Of a stretch of 19,577 nucleotides of DNA, positions 14,217-19,577 are shown one piece after another; the stretch's first letter is position 1; each line of letters begins with the position of its first letter. Source of the DNA: an uncultured Bacilli bacterium (lineage in GTDB: Bacteria; Bacillota_I; Bacilli_A; RF39; UBA660); assembly GCA_934096815.1 (NCBI GenBank), contig CAKOMY010000016.1, positions 1 to 19,577 on the forward strand. The letters run 5' to 3'. The position numbers were made by a program, and so were the translations under genes. Below the pieces are notes generated by a model. It was not told the origin of the DNA. It did not search any database and worked only from the letters and a program-made list of their open reading frames with translations.

Positions 14217-15941
14217 TTATTTTTCTAAATCTCTATAGGCAACTTTACCAATTGCCGTAACAGGTATATTTTCTCTAAACTCAAACTCAGTTGGCTGAGC
14301 ATATCTAGCAATATTTTCTTTACAATATTTTCTAATTTCAGTTCTAATATTTAAATTATCTTCAATCCCCTTTTTTAATACAATAACTGCTTTAGGAGTT
14401 TGACTTTTAATTTTATGAGGAACTGCTACTACTGTGCAATCAGCAACATATTTGCATTTTTTTATAATTTCTTCTAATTCAATTGGATAAATATTATAAC
14501 CATTACTAATAATCATTCTTTTAGCTCGAGAGGTATAGAAAATAAATCCATTTTTATTCATATATCCTAAATCACCTGTATGAAGCCATGTTCGGCCATC
14601 ATGATGTCTTACTAGTGTATTTTTAGTTTCTTTATCTTCATTAATATATCCCATAAATATAGTTGGACCAGTTACACATATTTCACCTATATCATCTATA
14701 CTTTTTTCTACATCACTATTTGGTTCAAATATTTTAATAATTATATCTGGATTAGGTACTCCTAAAGTTCCATTATGAACATACTTTTCATCAATTGGAG
14801 CAGTGGATGAACAAAAACCAGAAGCTTCAGATAATCCATATCCTACTTTTACAATAGCGTTACTACCATGTTCTCTTAAAAATTTTTCAAAGTCATTTTT
14901 TGTTTTTGGTGAAAGATAATCTCCACCTACAACTACAACTTTTATATCCTTAAGACCATTCTTACTAAACTCTAAACCTTCTAATGACATTTTTAGAAGA
15001 GATGGTACTGCTGGATAGACATTTGGTTTATATTTTTTTAATTCAGAATTTATCTTTTTAGTATTTAATTTAGGTACTAAAATAGCTGTCATTCCACTTA
15101 TTAAACAAGTATGAACACATAAAGCGAGACCAAAAACATGAAAAATAGGAAGTGCAGATAAAACACTATTGCCTGGCTTTAATTCATCACAAACATTTAT
15201 TGTTTGAAGTGCCATAGCATTAAAATTCAAATTAGACAATATTATTCCTTTAGGTTTACCTGTTGTTCCACCACTATAGATTATTGCAGCTGGATCAGTA
15301 GATTTTCTTTTTATATAAGGATCTTCTAATGTTTGATAAGAAATAAAATCAGACCAAGATATCATATTACCTTCTAATTTTAAATTAGTTGATTCTTTTA
15401 AATTATAAATCATCTTTTTTACTTTAATTAAACTATTAGAATTAGGTACTAAAATAAAATGCTTTACTTTAATTTCTTTCGCATTAGGCATAGATGTATC
15501 AGAACAAAATAAGACAGTACTATTAGTTTCATTTAACGCTCTTTTAATATCCTTAGTAGATGATAATGGATGAATAATATTAGCAATGGCACCTATTTTA
15601 TTAATTGCATATATTAATGCGATACTTTCAGGAGTGTTTGGCATACAAATTGTTACACATTCATTTTCAACAATATTAAACTGAGTTAAAGCTTTAGCTA
15701 TTTTATCAATTCTTTTTAAAAATCCTTTATAAGAAACACTCGCACCATAATAAGAATATGCTGTTCTTTTTTCATTTCTATTTACAGATTCTTTTAAATA
15801 ATCATACATACTTCCTTGATAATAATTTAAGCTTTCAGGAACATTTTTATAATATTTTAACCAGGGTTTCTCTTTATTATCTTTTATTTCTATTTTTAAA
15901 TATTTTAACATTTTTTCTATATAATCATTTACTTTTCCCAT
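14217..15941 (-). CDS. AMP-forming acyl-CoA/fatty-acid ligase-like enzyme
   Basis: A 574-residue member of the ANL adenylating superfamily with all core motifs: P-loop YSGGTTGKPKG (222-232), GYGLSEASG (367-375), LHTGDLGY (453-460), the hinge region TSRAKRMIISNGYNIYP (470-486), and the catalytic lysine in TAIGKVAYRDL (Lys566). It should activate a carboxylic acid as its adenylate and probably load it on CoA. Long-chain fatty acid is the likeliest substrate given the neighbouring lipid glycosyltransferase and acyltransferase remnant, but the exact acid cannot be read from sequence; no carrier-protein domain is fused. The ATG at 15941 is preceded by GAGAGGA, and the gap to the glycosyltransferase gene is 22 bases, so they share a transcript. 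Confidence 0.85.
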   Translation of the reverse strand: MGKVNDYIEKMLKYLKIEIKDNKEKPWLKYYKNVPESLNYYQGSMYDYLKESVNRNEKRTAYSYYGASVSYKGFLKRIDKIAKALTQFNIVENECVTICMPNTPESIALIYAINKIGAIANIIHPLSSTKDIKRALNETNSTVLFCSDTSMPNAKEIKVKHFILVPNSNSLIKVKKMIYNLKESTNLKLEGNMISWSDFISYQTLEDPYIKRKSTDPAAIIYSGGTTGKPKGIILSNLNFNAMALQTINVCDELKPGNSVLSALPIFHVFGLALCVHTCLISGMTAILVPKLNTKKINSELKKYKPNVYPAVPSLLKMSLEGLEFSKNGLKDIKVVVVGGDYLSPKTKNDFEKFLREHGSNAIVKVGYGLSEASGFCSSTAPIDEKYVHNGTLGVPNPDIIIKIFEPNSDVEKSIDDIGEICVTGPTIFMGYINEDKETKNTLVRHHDGRTWLHTGDLGYMNKNGFIFYTSRAKRMIISNGYNIYPIELEEIIKKCKYVADCTVVAVPHKIKSQTPKAVIVLKKGIEDNLNIRTEIRKYCKENIARYAQPTEFEFRENIPVTAIGKVAYRDLEK

Positions 15942-15963
15942 TTTTATTTTCCTCTCATATATA

Positions 15964-17049
15964 TTAAAAGTTTTCTTTAATTATATTAACTAATTCTTTA
16001 GCAGATTCACTATTTATATATTTATTTTGATTATTAATTAATTTTGTTTGTAATTCTTTATTATATAATAATTCATTAATCATATCTTTTAATTCCAAAT
16101 AATTATTACAATTAAGACTCATATTATGTTCTTTAAAATAATTAACATTATATGTTTCAATACCGGGAATTGGAAACATATGAATAAATGGTTTTCTTAA
16201 AGATGCAATTTCAGTTGATGATAATCCACCTGGTTTAGATATAACAATATCTGCTGTATAAATATAATCATTAATATTATTAGTATATCCGATTGGAATA
16301 ACATTATTTAAATGTTTATTTTTTATTTCTTCTAATAGTTTATTATTAGTTCCACATATTGTTATTATTTTATAATTTTCATTTTCTAATTCTTTTAATA
16401 AATCAATAACTTTACCAAATCCCATACTACCTAGCATAATTAAAATAATTTTATCATCATTACTTAAATTTAATTCTTTTCTTATATCTTTAGCTGTTTT
16501 AACAAATCTAGTAGAAATAGGAATACCTATTGGTTTTATAGCATCCTTGCTATTTCCTTTTTTAATAAATTTATCTTCTAAATCTCTAGGAATAATTAAC
16601 ATATCTGGTTTACTTTCTTCCATAAAAGGACATGGTTCGTAGTCTGTTGCAATGGTTATAAATTTGACTTTTTCTTCATTATGTTTATTTATAGCAGTAA
16701 GGGTTAATGATGGAAATAGATGAGTTGTAATAACTAATGTAAAATTATTATCATTAATATATTTTAATAAACTATTAGCATGTAACTTATTAGCTAAATA
16801 AACAGGACTAGTTAACCTAGAATCACTATATAAGTCTCCTATACTATATAAACCTTTAAATACTTTACCATTTCCTTTTAATGATGCTAAATATATTTTA
16901 GAAGATAATTCTTTAGCTTTGGGATTTACTATATCAAAGAAATCTTTAAATTCACATTCTATATTATTTTCTTTTAATTCTTCTTCTATATATCTAGCAC
17001 ATGAATTATGTCCTCCACCTGTACTACAAGATAATATCAATATTTTCAT
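15964..17049 (-). CDS. MGDG-synthase/UgtP-like diacylglycerol glycosyltransferase
   Basis: A 361-residue GT-B enzyme of family GT28. The N-terminal MGDG-synthase half starts MKILILSCSTGGGHNSCARY with the GGGH loop and includes TTHLFPSL (108-115) and ATDYEPC (134-140). The C-terminal half has the nucleotide-sugar site: IMLGSMGFGK (204-213), GYTNNINDYIYTADIVISKPGG (254-275) and SSTEIASLRKPFI (277-289). Relatives (UgtP/YpfP) add sugar from a UDP-sugar to diacylglycerol at the inner membrane face, making glycolipids and the anchor of lipoteichoic acid. AGGAGAG precedes the ATG, which follows the stop of the acyltransferase remnant directly (TAAATG). The usual second motif His after TDY is not obvious here (E-P-C instead of a nearby His), so the sugar or acceptor may differ. 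Confidence 0.88.
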   Translation of the reverse strand: MKILILSCSTGGGHNSCARYIEEELKENNIECEFKDFFDIVNPKAKELSSKIYLASLKGNGKVFKGLYSIGDLYSDSRLTSPVYLANKLHANSLLKYINDNNFTLVITTHLFPSLTLTAINKHNEEKVKFITIATDYEPCPFMEESKPDMLIIPRDLEDKFIKKGNSKDAIKPIGIPISTRFVKTAKDIRKELNLSNDDKIILIMLGSMGFGKVIDLLKELENENYKIITICGTNNKLLEEIKNKHLNNVIPIGYTNNINDYIYTADIVISKPGGLSSTEIASLRKPFIHMFPIPGIETYNVNYFKEHNMSLNCNNYLELKDMINELLYNKELQTKLINNQNKYINSESAKELVNIIKENF

Positions 17050-17393
17050 TTAACTCTCCTTCATCATAGTTTCAGTTTTTTGTTTTAAATCTCTTATATT
17101 TTCATAATAAGGCCATAAAGAAGCTTCAGGATACATTTGAACAACTATATTATTTAATTCATTAATTACATCATGATAAAAATTTTCTTTACCAGTAATT
17201 TTAAATCCTAAAAAAATTTTAGCAATAAAATATAAAATTAAAGCAATAGGTCTAATTAATATATCATTTATAAAGTCTATAAATAAATTTTTAGGAATAA
17301 AATCATAGTCATCATTTATTTTTATAGGTAGAACACCAAGTGATGTACTACACGTTCATTTTCTTTTAAATTATTATAATTATACTTCTTCAT
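17050..17393 (-). pseudogene. Decayed PlsC-like 1-acylglycerol-3-phosphate acyltransferase
   Basis: The first frame opens at ATG 17393 (MKKYNYNNLKENERVVHH) and hits a stop within 24 codons. A one-base shift near 17341 restores a reading that runs to TAA at 17050. That second frame gives LGVLPIKINDDYDFIPKN, a hydrophobic segment with RPIALILYFIAKIFLGFKITGKENF, then NIVVQMYPEASLWPYYENIR and DLKQKTETMMKES. These are the start, the GKEN segment and the PEASLWPYY segment of PlsC-type acyltransferases, but the NH-x4-D catalytic block that should lie between GKEN and PEAS is gone, and everything between the PEAS segment and the C-terminal tail is missing too. At about 110 codons it is less than half the family length. 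It probably once made phosphatidic acid for the glycosyltransferase pathway encoded downstream. Confidence 0.75.
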
Positions 17394-17426
17394 ATAATAT
17401 TTAACGCTTAATACGTTATATTTACA

Positions 17427-17475
17427 CCTCCACTATTTTATTTAAAAATAGTAAAAATCATATAAACATAATCAA
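17427..17475 (-). promoter_or_regulatory. Putative promoter and hairpin before the lipid operon
   Basis: TTGATT (17475-17470) and TACTAT (17453-17448) lie 16 bases apart. An 8-base perfect inverted repeat with a 5-base loop (17432-17452) overlaps the -10 box and the predicted start. A GGAGG (17431-17427) follows but is 33 bases from the first ATG of the broken gene, so it serves no visible start; this suggests that the original 5' end is damaged as well. It may still drive the glycosyltransferase and ligase genes. Confidence 0.35.
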
Positions 17476-17480
17476 CTCAT

Positions 17481-17502
17481 TAGTAAATCAAATTATTTAC
17501 TA
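17481..17502. repeat. Perfect inverted repeat, possible operator
   Basis: TAGTAAAT and ATTTACTA, eight bases each, face each other across a six-base loop. It lies just upstream of the putative promoter of the lipid operon, on a stretch (17394-17574) with no gene. No T run follows on either strand, so an operator is more likely than a terminator. Confidence 0.35.
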
Positions 17503-17524
17503 TATTAATTATACAATAAAGTAA

Positions 17525-17557
17525 TAATAAAAGGAAATAGATTAACTCTACTTCCTT
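17525..17557 (-). terminator. Intrinsic terminator after the 81-residue membrane protein gene
   Basis: On the minus strand AAGGAAGTAGA (17557-17547) pairs with TCTATTTCCTT (17541-17531) with one G-U pair across a five-base loop, followed by TTATTATTAC. It starts about 18 bases after the stop at 17575. Confidence 0.75.
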
Positions 17558-17574
17558 AAGGACTAATAATTATA

Positions 17575-17820
17575 CTAATTTAATGGAACTGCCCCAGTTA
17601 TTATCCAACTTATTATTGCATATATTACACCAATAAGAAAGAAAATTAAACCAAACATAGATCCTCTTTGAATAAATTCAATTTGCCACTCTTTAGATTT
17701 ATCATCTTTAAATAAATAATATAATCCAAAACCAAGTATAAAATTTGAAAAACCAAGTAACAAGAATAATAGTCTTTGAACTAATGGTTTATTAGAATAA
17801 ACATATTTTTCTTTTGTCAA
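17575..17820 (-). CDS. Small two-helix membrane protein of unknown function
   Basis: An 81-residue protein that matches no named family for me. It has a basic head (TKEKYVYSNKPLVQR), a first helix (about 16-36), a charged loop (FKDDKSKEWQIEFIQRG) and a second helix (about 52-74) ending in an uncharged tail. The start codon is TTG at 17820, chosen because AGGAGG lies seven bases before it and no ATG is suitably placed. It lies 44 bases downstream of valS without a clear terminator between them, so readthrough from valS is possible; a TGATACAAT box in the gap could also serve it. Confidence 0.7.
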   Translation of the reverse strand: MTKEKYVYSNKPLVQRLLFLLLGFSNFILGFGLYYLFKDDKSKEWQIEFIQRGSMFGLIFFLIGVIYAIISWIITGAVPLN

Positions 17821-17864
17821 TTTTTATCCTCCTATCTTTAATAATTGTATCATTAATTATATAT

Positions 17865-19577
17865 TTATTTAAGTAATTCTTCTAATTTCTTCTTTTCTTC
17901 TTCTAATCTTTGTCTATCTATTGCAACTATATTTTGTGGTGCTTTGTTAACATAATTTTCATTAGATAGTAACTTTTCTCTTCTACTAATTGATTCAGTT
18001 AACATCTTAATTTGAGCTTCTTTAGCTGCAATATCAGCATCAGTTAAAACCTTTTCAAAGAAGATTTGAGCTTTAACTCTAGATGAAAATACTTTATATG
18101 CTCTAATACCTAAAGGTTTAGTAACAACGTTATCTTTAATCTTTAACATTTTAACTATTAAATCATTATCATCTTCAGTATCAAACATAACTTTCATGTC
18201 TTTAGTAATATTATTTTCAGCTTTAACATTTCTAAAGTTCTTAATAAACGCTATTTGATCGTCAACTACTTTTTCTTCATCTTCAAATATATATTTCTTA
18301 GAATATTTAGGATATTCACTAACCATTATGTCTTCAGCATCTTTAATTGGAAGCATATTGTAAATCTCATCTGTTACATAAGGCATAAATGGTTGTAATA
18401 ATTTTAAAATACCAGTTAAAACATAACATAATACGGATTTAGTAACTTCACTATCAATACTATACTTAGCCATTTCAATATAATTATCACAGAAACTGCT
18501 CCAAACGAAGTCATAAATAGTTGCACCAGCATTATTAAATTCATATTTATCCATAAATTTCTTAGTTGTATGAACACATTTCATGAATTTAGTTAATATC
18601 CATTTATCTTCTGGTTTTAAATTATCTAATGTAATTTTTTCTAATCCTTCAATATTGGTTAAAACAAATCTAGAGGCGTTCCATATTTTATTAATATAAT
18701 TCCAAGTAGCTTTAATTTTTTCTTCATCAAAACGCATATCGGTTCCTGGTGCAACATCTGTTGCTAGATAATATCTTAAGGAATCTGCTCCATACAATTT
18801 AACCATATCAAATGGATCTATCCCATTACCTAAAGATTTACTAAATTTTCTACCTTGTTTATCTCTAATTAAACCATGAATTAAGCAATCTTTAAATGGT
18901 CTTTTACCTAATAATTTTTCACCTTGGAAAGTCATTCTATTTACCCAGAATGGGATTATATCATAACCAGTTACTAAACATGAATTAGGATAGTACGTTT
19001 CTAATAATTTAGTATTATCTGGCCATCCTAATGTAGCAAATGGCCAAAGGGCACTACTAAACCAAGTATCTAGTACATCTTCATCTTGTACCCAACCTTC
19101 TTCTTTAGGTGCTTCAGTTCCAACATATACTTCACCATCTTTATACCAAGCTGGAATACGATGTCCCCACCATAATTGTCTAGAAATGCACCAGTCATAT
19201 GTTATTTTCATCCAGTGATTCATTGTCTTTTCATATCTTGAAGGAACAAAATTAACCTTTTCTTCTTTATTTTTTTGAGTTTCTAAAACATGATCCGCTA
19301 AAGGTCTCATCTTAACAAACCATTGCTTTTTGATCATAGGTTCTACCATAACTCCAGTTCTTTCACTATGACCTACTTCATGAACAATTGGGTCAATTTT
19401 AATTAATAATCCTGATTCTTTTAAATCTTCTAAAACAACTTTTCTAGCTTCTTCTCTACTTAATCCAATATATTTTTTAGGACAATTTTCATTCATAGTG
19501 GCATCATCATTCATAATAACGATTCTCTCTAAATTATGTCTATTACCTACTTCAAAGTCATTTGGATCATGAGCAGG
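17865..19577 (-). CDS. valS: Valyl-tRNA synthetase, C-terminal part (partial)
   Basis: The reading frame is open to the right edge; 570 residues are visible and roughly a third of the protein is missing at the N-terminus. The visible part begins in the CP1 editing domain with PAHDPNDFEVGNRHN, the family's conserved editing-site stretch. It continues with QWFVKM, WCISRQLWWGHRIPAW, DVLDTWFSSALWPF and the ATP-binding KFSKS signature (residues 244-248 of the visible part, in place of KMSKS). An anticodon-binding helical domain follows, then the C-terminal coiled-coil arm (NYVNKAPQNIVAIDRQRLEEE). It charges tRNA-Val in the cytoplasm. An internal ATG at 19514 must not be taken as the start. The upstream leader, where a T-box would be expected, is outside the window. 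Confidence 0.97.
   Translation of the reverse strand, partial: PAHDPNDFEVGNRHNLERIVIMNDDATMNENCPKKYIGLSREEARKVVLEDLKESGLLIKIDPIVHEVGHSERTGVMVEPMIKKQWFVKMRPLADHVLETQKNKEEKVNFVPSRYEKTMNHWMKITYDWCISRQLWWGHRIPAWYKDGEVYVGTEAPKEEGWVQDEDVLDTWFSSALWPFATLGWPDNTKLLETYYPNSCLVTGYDIIPFWVNRMTFQGEKLLGKRPFKDCLIHGLIRDKQGRKFSKSLGNGIDPFDMVKLYGADSLRYYLATDVAPGTDMRFDEEKIKATWNYINKIWNASRFVLTNIEGLEKITLDNLKPEDKWILTKFMKCVHTTKKFMDKYEFNNAGATIYDFVWSSFCDNYIEMAKYSIDSEVTKSVLCYVLTGILKLLQPFMPYVTDEIYNMLPIKDAEDIMVSEYPKYSKKYIFEDEEKVVDDQIAFIKNFRNVKAENNITKDMKVMFDTEDDNDLIVKMLKIKDNVVTKPLGIRAYKVFSSRVKAQIFFEKVLTDADIAAKEAQIKMLTESISRREKLLSNENYVNKAPQNIVAIDRQRLEEEKKKLEELLK

Noticed and set aside
17300..17393. Programmed frameshift making a functional acyltransferase
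   Set aside because: Even if the frames are joined, the catalytic NH-x4-D block and the region after the second motif are absent, and there is no slippery heptamer at the junction.
19480..19514. Start of valS at the ATG at 19514
   Set aside because: The frame stays open to the window edge and encodes the conserved editing-domain stretch PAHDPNDFEVGNRHN, so this Met is internal.
1..19577. Prophage, insertion sequence, CRISPR array, tRNA or rRNA
   Set aside because: No transposase or integrase motifs, no spaced direct repeats and no cloverleaf or rRNA-like sequence were seen on either strand; base composition is even across the window.

Overview
The window is very AT-rich (by eye about a quarter G+C) and reads like a chromosomal segment of an uncultured, gut-type Bacilli/Bacillota lineage. 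Evidence for this: low-GC Firmicutes families throughout (RmuC, RecX, PrsA lipoprotein, CpsB/C/D, class D sortase, VanZ, YjcZ-like mini-proteins, a SipW-type signal peptide), many GGAGG-type ribosome binding sites and sigma-A-like promoters. The genetic code is standard: TGA is a stop (sortase, cpsB, cpsC) and Trp is TGG, so this is not a code-4 Mollicute. The lineage assignment is inference.

Layout: nearly everything is on the minus strand; the one clear plus-strand gene is the PrsA-like foldase. From left to right: the 5' end of an unidentified membrane protein (1-98); RmuC with an upstream VTT/TVP38-family membrane protein (170-1825); a surface protein with a SipW-type signal and a C-terminal DUF6273-like domain (1987-3285); a membrane-anchored glucosaminidase (3376-3978); a HerA-type ATPase (4044-5789); two tandem YjcZ-like mini-proteins missed by normal ORF length cut-offs (5864-6087); prsA on the plus strand (6191-7210); recX with a small membrane protein (7240-8284); a five-gene operon cpsC-cpsD-cpsB-sortase-membrane protein (8326-12337) behind a good promoter; a 7-TM diguanylate cyclase (12404-13537); a VanZ-family protein (13619-14080); a lipid cluster of acyl-CoA ligase-like enzyme, diacylglycerol-type glycosyltransferase and a decayed PlsC-like acyltransferase (14217-17393); a small membrane protein (17575-17820); and the C-terminal two thirds of valyl-tRNA synthetase running off the right edge.

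Taken together the window is dominated by envelope functions: polysaccharide chain-length and tyrosine-phosphorylation control coupled to a sortase, glycolipid synthesis, secretion folding, peptidoglycan trimming, and surface display. No phage, IS, CRISPR or tRNA was seen. The points most worth a second look are the sortase fused behind an extracellular helical domain inside a CpsBCD operon that has no polysaccharide enzymes in view, the acyltransferase ruin, a G7 tract sitting in a promoter spacer, and three genes whose -10 box lies 6-7 bases before the start codon, as if translated from leaderless mRNAs.
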